A stretch of 64,000 bases of DNA from Streptomyces sp. NBC_01551 (GTDB taxonomy: Bacteria; Actinomycetota; Actinomycetes; Streptomycetales; Streptomycetaceae), in assembly GCF_026339935.1 (NCBI RefSeq), contig NZ_JAPEPX010000001.1:6165501-6229500 (forward strand), given 5' to 3'. The notes below the pieces were generated by a model. The model had not been told where the DNA came from. It worked only from the letters and a program-made list of their open reading frames with translations, and made no database searches. The translations under genes and the position numbers were made by a program. Positions 1-8,372 of the stretch are shown here, one piece after another (the stretch's first letter is position 1; the number at the start of each line of letters is the position of its first letter).

Positions 1-525
1 GCGGGGACGCAAAAGCGCCTCGCCGTGTACGTCGTCCGTGACCCGCAAGAGGTCCCCGGCATCGCTCGCCTCGGTCCCGACCCCCTCGCCGCCGGCTTCG
101 ACCGGGACGCCTTCGCCGCCCTCCTCGCCGGCGAGCGGCGCCAGATCAAGGGCGTGCTGCGCGACCAGAGCGTCATCGCCGGGATCGGCAACGCGTACAG
201 CGACGAGATCCTGCACCGCGCCAAGGTCTCGCCGTTCAAGCTCGCCGCCTCCTTCGACGAGGACCAGGTGACCCACCTGTACGGCGCCGTCCAGGACACC
301 CTCCGCGAGGCCGTCGCCCGCTCGCACGGGTTGGCCGCCGGACGGCTCAAGGCGGAGAAGAAAACCGGCATGCGCGTGCACGGCCGGGACGGCGAGCCCT
401 GCCCGGTGTGTGGGGACACCGTCCGGTCGGTGTCGTTCGCGGACTCCTCCCTCCAGTACTGCCCCACCTGCCAGACCGGCGGGAAGCCGCTCGCCGACCG
501 GAGGCTCTCGCGGCTCCTCAAGTGA
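1..525 (+). CDS. Fpg/Nei-family DNA glycosylase, C-terminal part (5' truncated by window)
   Basis: The reading frame is open from base 1, so the N-terminal catalytic part lies outside the window. What remains is the helix-two-turn-helix (the stretch around GIGNAYSDEIL) and a C-terminal zinc finger with two CxxC pairs (CPVCG and CPTCQTGG) followed by basic residues. Both are the DNA-binding end of formamidopyrimidine-DNA glycosylase/endonuclease VIII proteins, which excise oxidised bases in base excision repair. MutM cannot be separated from Nei-like paralogues because the N-terminal catalytic Pro/Glu is missing. The gene ends 46 nt before the next start. Confidence 0.9.
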   Translation, partial: AGTQKRLAVYVVRDPQEVPGIARLGPDPLAAGFDRDAFAALLAGERRQIKGVLRDQSVIAGIGNAYSDEILHRAKVSPFKLAASFDEDQVTHLYGAVQDTLREAVARSHGLAAGRLKAEKKTGMRVHGRDGEPCPVCGDTVRSVSFADSSLQYCPTCQTGGKPLADRRLSRLLK

Positions 526-558
526 ACTCGTGGCTCGCAGCTCGCAGCGCGTGCCCAG

Positions 559-564
559 TAGACT
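559..564 (+). promoter_or_regulatory. -10 box (TAGACT) of a probable leaderless promoter
   Basis: TAGACT lies exactly 7 nt before the ATG at 572, with no Shine-Dalgarno sequence between. This is the usual geometry of actinobacterial leaderless transcripts. No good -35 hexamer is visible. Confidence 0.5.
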
Positions 565-571
565 CCCCCTC

Positions 572-967
572 ATGGTCGAGGAGCAGCCGCAGCCGCCGCC
601 CCGGCGGGAGGTCGTCACCGGGGTCCCCCGCGGCACCCGCCGCCGGCCGCCCGCGCACACCCCCGCCCGCTCGGAGATCTCCGAGCAGACCACCCTCGGC
701 GCGACCTACGTCCGGGCCCTGATGCGCAGCCAGCTGCGGGCCGCCGCCGCGGCGCTGGCCACCCTGGCGCTCCTGGTCGCCGGGCTGCCGCTGGTCTTCG
801 TCGTGGCGCCGCGCGGGGTGTCCGGCCCGCTGGTGTGGGTGGCCCTCGCGCTGGCCGTGTACCCGGTGATGTGGCTGATCGCCCGCTGGTACGTACGCCG
901 TGCCGAAGCCAACGAGGCCGCCTTCACCGGCCTGGTGACCGATCCCGCGGAAGCCCCCCGCCTGTGA
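572..967 (+). CDS. Small two-TM membrane protein (DUF485-like)
   Basis: Predicted 131-aa protein. A Pro/Arg-rich cytoplasmic N-terminus of about 50 residues precedes a stretch starting near GATYVRALMRSQLRAA and two hydrophobic helices (about residues 60-80 and 87-108). A short polar tail with NEAAFTG follows. This layout resembles the small DUF485-type proteins often found next to cation/solute symporters, but no transporter is adjacent here. The ATG at 572 is preferred over upstream starts because it is 7 nt from a TAGACT -10 box. The stop codon overlaps the GTG of the next gene (GTGA), so the two are probably translationally coupled. Confidence 0.7.
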   Translation: MVEEQPQPPPRREVVTGVPRGTRRRPPAHTPARSEISEQTTLGATYVRALMRSQLRAAAAALATLALLVAGLPLVFVVAPRGVSGPLVWVALALAVYPVMWLIARWYVRRAEANEAAFTGLVTDPAEAPRL

Positions 968-1602
968 GCGCCCACGCGTCCCACCTCGACACGACGGCAC
1001 GCGCCTACGACGCCATCGCCGTCCTCTACGCCGGCCTCTACCGCGACGGGCTCGGCCAACTGCCCCTGGACCGAGCGGTGATCTCCGCCTTCGCCGACCT
1101 CGCGCGGGCCGCCCACGCCGGGCCCGTCGCCGAGCTGGGGTGCGGTCCCGGACACGTGACGGCGCACCTGCGGGACCTGGGACTGGAGGCCTTCGGCGTC
1201 GACCTGTCGCCCGTGATGATCGGCCTGGCCCGCGAGGCCTTCCCCGGCCTGCGCTTCGAGGTCGGTTCGATGGACGCCCTGGACCTGCCCGACGGCGAAC
1301 TCGGCGGCATCGTGTCCTGGTACTCCGTCATCCACACCCCGCCGACCGAACTACCCTCCTACTTCGCCGAGTTCTTCCGTGTCCTGACCCCGGGCGCTCC
1401 CCTCCTGCTCGCCTTCTTCGAGTCGGAGGGCGGGCCGGTCTCGGAGTTCGACCACAAGGTGACCGCGGCCTACCGGTGGCCGATCGACGAACTGGCGGGC
1501 CTGGCGCGGCAGGCCGGGTTCACCGAACTCGGCCGGATGCTGCGCGAGCCCGTCGAGGGCGAGCGGTTCCGCCGGGGGCACCTGCTGATGCGGCGGCCGT
1601 GA
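964..1602 (+). CDS. Class I SAM-dependent methyltransferase
   Basis: About 212 aa. Motif I of the Rossmann methyltransferase fold is clear (VAELGCGPGHVTAHL, about residues 47-61). It is followed by the acidic post-I residue in FGVDLSP and the motif II/III region around GGIVSWYSVIH. The family methylates small molecules or proteins, and the substrate cannot be deduced. The GTG start overlaps the stop of the upstream membrane-protein gene by 3 nt, indicating one transcript. It converges on the next gene with only 4 nt between. Confidence 0.85.
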   Translation: MSAHASHLDTTARAYDAIAVLYAGLYRDGLGQLPLDRAVISAFADLARAAHAGPVAELGCGPGHVTAHLRDLGLEAFGVDLSPVMIGLAREAFPGLRFEVGSMDALDLPDGELGGIVSWYSVIHTPPTELPSYFAEFFRVLTPGAPLLLAFFESEGGPVSEFDHKVTAAYRWPIDELAGLARQAGFTELGRMLREPVEGERFRRGHLLMRRP

Positions 1603-1606
1603 CGCT

Positions 1607-2125
1607 CTAGAACAGGTGCATCGCCAAGTGGCCCAGGGGCAGGCCGAGCTGCCAGGCCGGGGTCCACACCCGCACGTTCTCGTCCAGTCCCGGCGGGGCG
1701 TCGTCGTCGGCGCCGTGGCGGCCCGGGTCGATGTTCGTGGCGAACAGTTCGGTGTGGTCCAGCCAGCGCCAGGCCGCCCGCGCCAGCTCCAGGTCGGGGT
1801 CCTCGCCCCGGCCGCGCTCGTGGGCCTCCTCGCCCAGTGCGAGGAACCGGGTGTGCACCCAGTCGCGCCAGGGGTGTCCGTAGGCCGTCAGCGACAGCCA
1901 CTCGTCGAGCTGTGAGACCACCCGGATCCCGGAGAGCTCACCGGCCGCGTCGGAGAGGTAGATCGTGAGCGCGAGGGTGTCCCGTCCGGCACGGAACTCC
2001 AGGGTGCCGACCGGGATCAGCCGTCCCGTGCGCAGCAGTTCGTCGGCGATGTACTCCGCGTAGAGCCATGCCATGGGCACCGCTAGCCCGCCGTCACTGG
2101 TGCCGTTCATACCCTCGGGCTGCAC
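1607..2125 (-). CDS. Conserved hypothetical protein
   Basis: 172-aa soluble, acidic protein without signal peptide or membrane segment. I do not recognise a domain. Trp-rich and Asp-rich patches in the second half and a motif around VVSQLDEWLSLTAYGHPWRDWV are the most distinctive features. The GTG start at 2125 is supported by AAGG 7 nt upstream; an in-frame ATG five codons later is the alternative. The upstream 80 bp before the sigma-factor gene could hold its promoter. Confidence 0.7.
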   Translation of the reverse strand: MQPEGMNGTSDGGLAVPMAWLYAEYIADELLRTGRLIPVGTLEFRAGRDTLALTIYLSDAAGELSGIRVVSQLDEWLSLTAYGHPWRDWVHTRFLALGEEAHERGRGEDPDLELARAAWRWLDHTELFATNIDPGRHGADDDAPPGLDENVRVWTPAWQLGLPLGHLAMHLF

Positions 2126-2322
2126 CGTTCCACCTTCTCCCGCGCGTTCGAGCTTCCCGCCGTCAGCCCTGAGCCTTCCGCGAGCGGCTCGCGGAGCGGG
2201 GGATGTTTACTCAATTTGAACGGTCTGGTGCCGAATTTCATGCGCCATGCGTCCGGTCCGTGCGCATTCGGGGCGTTCGTTGAGTGTTTCGCGGTCGCGC
2301 TGCCGGGGAAACGAGCGGCGGC

Positions 2323-2856
2323 TCAGGCCCCGAGGCCGTACCCCTGGAGGCCCTTCTTCAGGGCGCGCAGGGCGTAGTACGTGCGGGACTTGACGGTTCC
2401 GGCCGGAATCCCGAGCTCGGCGGCCGCCTCGGCCACCGAACGGTCGCGGAAGTACACCTGCATCAGCACCTCCCGGTGTTCCTGCCCCAGGCTCCCGACG
2501 GCCCGCCGGACGTCGATCGCCGTCACCGACCCCGCCACCGCGTCCTCCGGCGCGGGGGCCTGCTCCAGGCCTTCCGGGTCCACCTCCTGCGGCCGCGACA
2601 GCCGGGCCCGGCGGGCGTCGATCGCGAGCCGCCGCGCCACCGTGAACAGCCAGGGCCGCATGGATTCGTGAGCGGTCGCCAGTACCTCCGGGTGCTGCCA
2701 GACCCGTACGAACGTCTCCTGTACGAGGTCCTCGGCGCGCTGGGAGTCCCCGGCGGTGAGGCCGAGCAGGAAACCGAACAGGGCCCGGCCGTGTTCGCGC
2801 TGGAGCGCGGCCAGTGCCTCCGGGTCCGTGCGCTGGAGGGTGGGGGAGAGCGGCAC
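2323..2856 (-). CDS. RNA polymerase sigma factor, ECF-type
   Basis: 177-aa sigma factor. Region 2 is seen in ALFGFLLGLTAGDSQRAEDL and FVRVWQHPE with the RPWLFTVARRLAIDARR helix. Region 4 is the C-terminal helix-turn-helix (EVLMQVYFRDRSVAEAAAELG, then GTVKSRTYYALRAL). Length and two-domain layout fit ECF (group 4) sigma factors, which direct RNA polymerase to specialised promoters. No adjacent anti-sigma factor is visible; the neighbours are an unknown protein downstream and a divergent CapA-like lipoprotein gene. The GTG start at 2856 is chosen because GGAAGGAG lies about 6 nt upstream; longer readings upstream are low-complexity. Confidence 0.88.
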   Translation of the reverse strand: MPLSPTLQRTDPEALAALQREHGRALFGFLLGLTAGDSQRAEDLVQETFVRVWQHPEVLATAHESMRPWLFTVARRLAIDARRARLSRPQEVDPEGLEQAPAPEDAVAGSVTAIDVRRAVGSLGQEHREVLMQVYFRDRSVAEAAAELGIPAGTVKSRTYYALRALKKGLQGYGLGA

Positions 2857-3130
2857 GAGGGGCTCCTTCCGTGATCCGTTCGGGGTCCGACGCACCCACC
2901 CTGACCTGCGCAACGCGACCCGGGAACCGTCCTGGCGGGCCGGTGCGCCGAGCGTCCGGGGTCGTCCGGTGGGCGGCCGCGCGGGGCGGTGAACGGTCGA
3001 ACGGCGCGGCGAACGGCAGCGCGGCCATCGGGGTGGGACCGGCCGTTGGCGCGGCCCCGCTCCTTGACACGTGACGTCTCGTTCTGTGAATTCGGATGAT
3101 CGGATAGTCGTACTAATTAGGGATGGCGCC

Positions 3131-4348
3131 ATGACCAAGCGCACCCGGCAGGCCCTCGGGCTGCTGTCGGCCGTTCTGCTGTCCGCGCTCGCCGGCTGCT
3201 CCGCCGCGGGGGGACCGGGGAAGTCCGCGCCCGCACGCCTGGGGGAGTCGCCCGCCCCGGGGCCGTCCAGCGCCGCCGGGTCCACCGCGGCCCCCGCCGG
3301 ACCCGCGAAGGGGTTCACCCTGGTCGCGAGCGGCGACGTACTGCCCCACCTCTCCGTCATCCGCCAGGCCGCGGCCGACGCGGACGGCGACGGATACGAC
3401 TTCAGGCCGATGTTCTCCGGGGTCAAGCCGGTGGTCTCCGCCGCCGACCTGGCCCTGTGCCACATGGAGACCATCTACGGGGAGGAAGACGGGCCGTTCA
3501 GCGGCTACCCCGCGTTCGTCTCCCCGCCGCAGATCGCCGCCGGGCTCAAGGACGCCGGATACGACGGCTGCTCCACGGCCTCCAACCACACGCTGGACGA
3601 CGGCGCCGAGGGGCTCAAGCGGACGCTCGACACCTTCGACAAGGTCGGCCTGAAGCACGCGGGTTCGGCCCGCACGGCAGCCGAGGCGGCCACGCCCACC
3701 CTGTACACGGCGGGCTCCGCGAAGGTCGCGCACCTCGCGTACACCTTCGACACGAACGGCTACCCGATGCCGGAGGGTCAGCCGTGGGCGGTCAACCTGA
3801 TGCGGCAGGAGAAGATCGTCGCGGACGCGCGGGCCGCCCGGAAGGCGGGCGCGGACGTGGTCCTGGTCAGCGTGCACTGGGGCACCGAGTGGCAGACCGA
3901 GGCGGACGAGACGCAGCTCTCGCTCGGCAAGGCGCTGACCGCCTCGCAGAGCGGCGGCCGCCCCGACATCGACCTGATCCTCGGGACGCACGCGCACGTC
4001 CCACAGGCCTACGAGAAGGTCAACGGGACCTGGATCATCTACGGCATGGGCGACCAGGTCGCCGGCCAGATGTTCAACCACTCCGGCGCCGAGGACCCGC
4101 GCGGCGGCTACGGCTCCATCGGCCGCTTCACCTTCGCTCCGCCGGCCGCCGAGGGTGCGCGCTGGCAGGTCACCAAGGCGGAGTACGTCCCGCAGTGGAT
4201 GGACCGCGGCGCGGGCCGGGTGGTCAACCTCTCCGACGGCCTCGCCCGCCACCCCGACCGCGAGGACTACGAGACCGCGAGCGAGGCCATCACCGAGGCC
4301 GTCCTCAGCCGCGGCGCGGCCAAGGACGGCCTGACGCTGGGCGAGTAA
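3131..4348 (+). CDS. CapA-family metallophosphatase-like lipoprotein
   Basis: 405-aa protein with a lipoprotein signal peptide (lipobox LAGC near residue 23) and a Pro/Ala/Ser-rich linker. A CapA/PGA-capsule domain follows: FTLVASGDVLPHL at the start, ASNHTLDDG, VLVSVHWGTEW, then GTHAHVPQ. This is the calcineurin-like phosphoesterase fold of the poly-gamma-glutamate capsule family. The protein is expected on the outer face of the membrane; no capB/capC partners are present, so capsule synthesis is not implied. A TTGACA box at 3064-3069 could be its -35 element. It is divergent from the sigma-factor gene, which may control it (inference). Confidence 0.85.
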   Translation: MTKRTRQALGLLSAVLLSALAGCSAAGGPGKSAPARLGESPAPGPSSAAGSTAAPAGPAKGFTLVASGDVLPHLSVIRQAAADADGDGYDFRPMFSGVKPVVSAADLALCHMETIYGEEDGPFSGYPAFVSPPQIAAGLKDAGYDGCSTASNHTLDDGAEGLKRTLDTFDKVGLKHAGSARTAAEAATPTLYTAGSAKVAHLAYTFDTNGYPMPEGQPWAVNLMRQEKIVADARAARKAGADVVLVSVHWGTEWQTEADETQLSLGKALTASQSGGRPDIDLILGTHAHVPQAYEKVNGTWIIYGMGDQVAGQMFNHSGAEDPRGGYGSIGRFTFAPPAAEGARWQVTKAEYVPQWMDRGAGRVVNLSDGLARHPDREDYETASEAITEAVLSRGAAKDGLTLGE

Positions 4349-4359
4349 CCCCGTCGTTC

Positions 4360-4415
4360 CCCGGGCGCCGGCCCGGCCCGGCAGGCGCGGTGGTCCGGGC
4401 CGGGAAGCGCCCGGG
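4360..4415. terminator. Imperfect GC-rich hairpin between convergent genes
   Basis: Two-part inverted repeat: CCCGGGCG and CCGGCCCGG on the left, CCGGGCCGG and CGCCCGGG on the right with a 4-nt bulge. It lies between the convergent capA-like and universal stress genes and probably terminates both; there is no T-tract. Confidence 0.5.
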
Positions 4416-4477
4416 TCCGGCCCCCGTGTCGGCCGCGGGTGGAGGCCCGCCCGCGACCCGTTCGGCACGTCGGCCCC

Positions 4478-4939
4478 CTACGGCACCACCGTCACCGGCC
4501 AGCGGCCCGCCTTGACCAGGCGGACCGCCACCGAGCCCACGATCCGGTGCCCGGCCTGCTCCGAGGCGCCCACCACGACCGCGTCCGCGGTCAGTTCCTC
4601 CGCCGCGCTCACCAGCCCGGCGTACGGATCTCCGCGGAAGGTGTGGAACTCCCAGCGGACGTCGAAGATGCCCTTGAGCCGCTCCGCCGCCTCGCGGATC
4701 TCCGTCACGATCCCCGCCGCGATCTCCTCCGTGGCTCCCGCCACGGGCGCGCCCAGCGAGGCCCCGGCCGCCATCACCGGCTGGACGTACACCAGAGCCA
4801 GCAGCGCGTTCTGCCGCCGCGCCAGCCCCGCCGCGTACGCCGCCGCCCGCAGCGAGGACTCCGACCCGTCGATCCCGGCGAGGATCACCTTCGGGCCGTC
4901 CGTACCGCGTTCGAACCCCGTGTTCACATGCTCCGTCAC
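4478..4939 (-). CDS. Universal stress protein (UspA family)
   Basis: 153-aa single UspA domain. The N-terminal strand and turn KVILAGIDGSESSLRAAAYA and the nucleotide-binding region DAVVVGASEQAGHRIVGSVA near the C-terminus are characteristic. The canonical G-2X-G-9X-G(S/T) phosphate loop is only partly matched. It is divergently transcribed from lysX with 60 nt between start codons. A TAGCCT box sits 7 nt upstream of the GTG start with no ribosome-binding site, so the mRNA is probably leaderless. A role in stress adaptation is known for the family; specificity is unknown. Confidence 0.85.
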   Translation of the reverse strand: MTEHVNTGFERGTDGPKVILAGIDGSESSLRAAAYAAGLARRQNALLALVYVQPVMAAGASLGAPVAGATEEIAAGIVTEIREAAERLKGIFDVRWEFHTFRGDPYAGLVSAAEELTADAVVVGASEQAGHRIVGSVAVRLVKAGRWPVTVVP

Positions 4940-4946
4940 ACCCGCG

Positions 4947-4952
4947 AGGCTA
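4947..4952 (-). promoter_or_regulatory. -10 box (TAGCCT) of leaderless universal stress gene
   Basis: On the minus strand TAGCCT is followed by 7 nt and then the GTG start at 4939. Confidence 0.45.
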
Positions 4953-4986
4953 TCCGGCTCGGCGCGCGGACCGACGCCGCCCTCCC

Positions 4987-4992
4987 TACAGT
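4987..4992 (+). promoter_or_regulatory. -10 box (TACAGT) of leaderless lysX
   Basis: TACAGT is followed by 7 nt and then the ATG at 5000; no Shine-Dalgarno sequence is present. Confidence 0.5.
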
Positions 4993-4999
4993 GCGAACC

Positions 5000-7900
5000 A
5001 TGAGTGTGACCGTGGAGCAGACGCGCGGAACGAGGAACCGCTTCCTGAACCGGGTGCCCGACGCGTTCGGCACGTTCTTCGCCGCCCTCGGCGTCCTCTG
5101 CGTCCTGCTGTCGGTCTCCCCGGCCCTGCGGCGGCTGCTGCGCCACGTCGTCCGCTTCCTCGACCTGTACACCGTCCCGGTCAGCGCGAACCTCGCGTAC
5201 GCCGTGTTCCTCTTCCTGCTCGCCGCCGCCCTCGCCGCCTGCAAGAAGGTCGCCTGGTGGATCGTCGTCACCTATCTGGCCCTGCTGATCCTGGTCGACG
5301 TCCTGATCATCGCCGACGGGGACTACTGGGTCGGCTTCCCCTCCATGGCCATCTCGGTGGCGGCCCTCGTCATCCTGATCGCCGCCCGCGCCGAGTTCTA
5401 CGCCGCCTCCCGCCCCGGCGCCCTCTGGCGGGCCCTGCTCGTCCTCGGTCTCGGCCTGCTCGCCGCCGTGTTCCTCGGCTGGGCCCTGGTCGCGCTGTTC
5501 CCCGGCACCCTGCCCAAGGGGCAGTGGCTGGACTGGGCCGCCAAGGAAGTCTTCGGCGGTCTCTTCTCGGACCGCGAGTTCGACGGCCGCCCGCCCCGCC
5601 CGCTGTCCTTCCTGTGCGGCCTCTTCGGCGCCCTCGCCCTGCTGAACGCCGCCGCCACCCTCTTCCGGTCCCAGCGGCTGACCGCCGCCCTGCACGGCGA
5701 CGAGGAACCCCGCATCCGCGCCCTGCTCGGCGCCTACGGCCGCGGCGACTCCCTCGGCTACTTCGCGACCCGCCGCGACAAGGCCGTCGTCTTCGCCCCC
5801 AACGGCAAGGCCGGCGTCACCTACCGCGTCGAGGCCGGGGTCTGCCTGGCCAGCGGCGACCCCGTCGGCGACCCGGCCGCCTGGACGCCGGCCATCGACG
5901 CCTGGCTGGCCGTTGCCCGCCGCTACGGCTGGCAGCCCGCCGTCATGGGCGCCTCCGAGGAAGGAGCCACCGCGTACGCCCGCTCCGGGCTCGGCGCCCT
6001 CCAACTCGGCGACGAGGCGATCCTGCACGTGGCCCACTTCGACCTCGACGGCCGCGACATGCGCGTCACCCGTCAGGCCGTCAACCGGGTCAAGCGGGCC
6101 GGCGCCACCACTGTCATCCGCCGCCACAGCACCCTCACCGACGAGGAGATGCGGCACATCGTCGACCGGGCCGACACCTGGCGCGACACCGAGACCGAAC
6201 GCGGCTTCTCCATGGCCCTGGACCGGCTCGGTGATCCCGCCGACGGGGACTGCCTGCTGGTCGAGGCCTTCGATGACAAAGGCACGCTGATCGCCCTGCT
6301 GTCCTTCGTCCCCTGGGGCAAGGACGGCATCTCCCTCGACCTGATGCGGCGTGACCGCGCCGCCCCCAACGGGGTCATGGAATTCATGGTCGCCCAGCTC
6401 TGCGCCGCCGCCCCCGGCCTGGGCGTGCGCCGGATCTCCCTCAACTTCGCCGTGTTCCGCTCCGCCTTCGAGGAGGGCGGCCGGATCGGCGCCGGCCCCG
6501 TCCTCAAGCTGTGGCGCCGGCTGCTGCTGTTCTTCTCCCGCTGGTGGCAGCTGGAGGCCCTGTACCGCTCGAACGTCAAGTACGGCCCCGAGTGGTACCC
6601 GCGCTTCCTCTGCTACCAGGACGCCGGCTCGCTCGCCCGGGTCAGCCTCGCCTCCGGCATCGCCGAGGGCTTCGTCTCCGTACCCAGCATGCGCAAGCTC
6701 TGGGGCAAGGGCCACGCCAAGGGTCTCACCGCACCCGTCACCACCGAGGGGCTGCCCTCCATCGACTCCCTCGGACTGGACCTCGTGGCGCAGGAGGGGG
6801 AAGGGGTACCGGCCGAGCGGCTGCCCGATCAGGTCCGGGTCCGGCACGACAAGCTGGAGCGGATCCGGGCCGCCGGCACCGACCCGTACCCCGTCGGCAT
6901 CCCGCAGCGCACCCACACCGTGGCGCAGCTCAAAGCCGCCCACCCGGTGCACCCGCCGGGCGCCCGGACCGGCGAGGAGGTCACCCTCGCCGGGCGGGTG
7001 ATGGTCGTACGGGACCTCGGCGGCGTCGTCTTCGCCGTCCTGCGCGACTGGTCCGGCGACGCGCAGCTGATGCTCACCCGCGACGAGTCGGGCGCCGCCG
7101 TACTGGACTCCTTCACCTCCCAGGTCGACTTCGGCGACCACGTGCTCGTGCGCGGGGAGGTCGGCGCCGGCAAGAGCGGCGAACTGTCCGTCGTGGTCCG
7201 CTCCTGGCAGCTCACCGGCAAGTGCCTGCGCCCGCTCCCGGACAAACGCAAGGGCCTCGCCGACCCGGAGGCCCGGGTCCGGCGCCGCTACCTCGACCTG
7301 GTCGCGAGCCCCGAGGCACGGGACGTCGTACGGGCCCGCTCGGCGGCCGTGCAGGCACTGCGCCAGGGGCTGCTGGACCGCGGCTACCTGGAGGTCGAGA
7401 CCCCGATGCTCCAGCAGATCCACGGCGGGGCCAACGCCCGGCCGTTCCGCACCCACATCAACGCCTACGACCTCGACCTCTACCTGCGCATCGCCCCCGA
7501 GCTGTACCTCAAGCGGCTGTGCGTCGGCGGCATGGAGAAGGTCTTCGAGATGGGCCGCACCTTCCGCAACGAGGGCGTCTCCTACAAGCACAACCCCGAG
7601 TTCACGATGCTGGAGGCCTACCAGGCCTTCGCCGACTACGACGTGATGCTCGACCTGACGCGGGAGCTGATCCAGGGCGCGGCCACCGCCGCCTTCGGCT
7701 CGCCGATCGCCCACAAGGCCGGCCCCGACGGCAAGCTCGTCGTCCACGACATCTCCGGCATCTGGCCGGTCAAGACGATGTACGGGGCGATCGGCGAGGC
7801 CCTCGGCGAGGAGGTCGACGCCGACACCGCGGAACCGGTGCTGCGGCGGCTGTGCGACCGGGCGGGCGTGCCGCACGCGCCCGAGGACACCCGCGGTGAC

Positions 7901-8302
7901 GTGGTGCTGGAGATGTACGAGCGGCTGGTCGAGGAGAAGACCAAGCTGCCCACCTTCTACAAGGACTTCCCCACGGACGTGTCCCCGCTGACCCGGCAGC
8001 ACCGCAAGGACCCGCGGCTCGCCGAGCGCTGGGACCTGGTGGCCTTCGGCACCGAACTGGGCACCGCTTACTCGGAGCTCACCGATCCGGTCGAGCAGCG
8101 GCGCCGACTCACCGCGCAGTCGCTGCTGGCGGCGGGCGGCGACCCGGAGGCGATGGAGCTCGACAACGACTTCCTGGACGCGCTGGAGTACGCCATGCCG
8201 CCGACCGGCGGCCTGGGCATCGGCGTCGACCGGCTGGTCATGTTCCTCACGGGTCTGACGATCCGCGAGACGCTTCCGTTCCCGCTGGTGAGGCGCGGCT
8301 GA
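5000..8302 (+). CDS. lysX: Bifunctional lysylphosphatidylglycerol synthase / lysyl-tRNA synthetase
   Basis: 1100-aa three-part protein. Residues about 20-225 hold several hydrophobic helices. Residues about 235-560 form the DUF2156/MprF-type aminoacyl-transfer domain (RRDKAVVFAPNGKAG and similar). Residues about 610-1100 are a class II lysyl-tRNA synthetase: OB-fold starting near VTLAGRVMVVRDLGG (about 661), motif 2 at FRNEGVSYKHNPEF (about 855) and motif 3 at GGLGIGVDRLVMF (about 1068). As in mycobacterial LysX, the synthetase part charges tRNA-Lys and the membrane part transfers lysine to phosphatidylglycerol, giving cationic lipid and resistance to cationic peptides. All synthetase motifs look intact. 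Start chosen at the leaderless ATG. Confidence 0.93.
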   Translation: MSVTVEQTRGTRNRFLNRVPDAFGTFFAALGVLCVLLSVSPALRRLLRHVVRFLDLYTVPVSANLAYAVFLFLLAAALAACKKVAWWIVVTYLALLILVDVLIIADGDYWVGFPSMAISVAALVILIAARAEFYAASRPGALWRALLVLGLGLLAAVFLGWALVALFPGTLPKGQWLDWAAKEVFGGLFSDREFDGRPPRPLSFLCGLFGALALLNAAATLFRSQRLTAALHGDEEPRIRALLGAYGRGDSLGYFATRRDKAVVFAPNGKAGVTYRVEAGVCLASGDPVGDPAAWTPAIDAWLAVARRYGWQPAVMGASEEGATAYARSGLGALQLGDEAILHVAHFDLDGRDMRVTRQAVNRVKRAGATTVIRRHSTLTDEEMRHIVDRADTWRDTETERGFSMALDRLGDPADGDCLLVEAFDDKGTLIALLSFVPWGKDGISLDLMRRDRAAPNGVMEFMVAQLCAAAPGLGVRRISLNFAVFRSAFEEGGRIGAGPVLKLWRRLLLFFSRWWQLEALYRSNVKYGPEWYPRFLCYQDAGSLARVSLASGIAEGFVSVPSMRKLWGKGHAKGLTAPVTTEGLPSIDSLGLDLVAQEGEGVPAERLPDQVRVRHDKLERIRAAGTDPYPVGIPQRTHTVAQLKAAHPVHPPGARTGEEVTLAGRVMVVRDLGGVVFAVLRDWSGDAQLMLTRDESGAAVLDSFTSQVDFGDHVLVRGEVGAGKSGELSVVVRSWQLTGKCLRPLPDKRKGLADPEARVRRRYLDLVASPEARDVVRARSAAVQALRQGLLDRGYLEVETPMLQQIHGGANARPFRTHINAYDLDLYLRIAPELYLKRLCVGGMEKVFEMGRTFRNEGVSYKHNPEFTMLEAYQAFADYDVMLDLTRELIQGAATAAFGSPIAHKAGPDGKLVVHDISGIWPVKTMYGAIGEALGEEVDADTAEPVLRRLCDRAGVPHAPEDTRGDVVLEMYERLVEEKTKLPTFYKDFPTDVSPLTRQHRKDPRLAERWDLVAFGTELGTAYSELTDPVEQRRRLTAQSLLAAGGDPEAMELDNDFLDALEYAMPPTGGLGIGVDRLVMFLTGLTIRETLPFPLVRRG

Positions 8303-8336
8303 ACGGGTGAGGGGGAGAAGGTGCGTCCGCGCCTCT

Positions 8337-8356
8337 CGACATCCGCGGGGATGTCG
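8337..8356. promoter_or_regulatory. Perfect 8-bp inverted repeat before the deacetylase gene
   Basis: CGACATCC and GGATGTCG are separated by 4 nt (GCGG) and end 16 nt before the deacetylase ATG. The element could be an operator or an mRNA hairpin covering the ribosome-binding region. Confidence 0.5.
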
Positions 8357-8372
8357 TTGATACGTAGTAATA

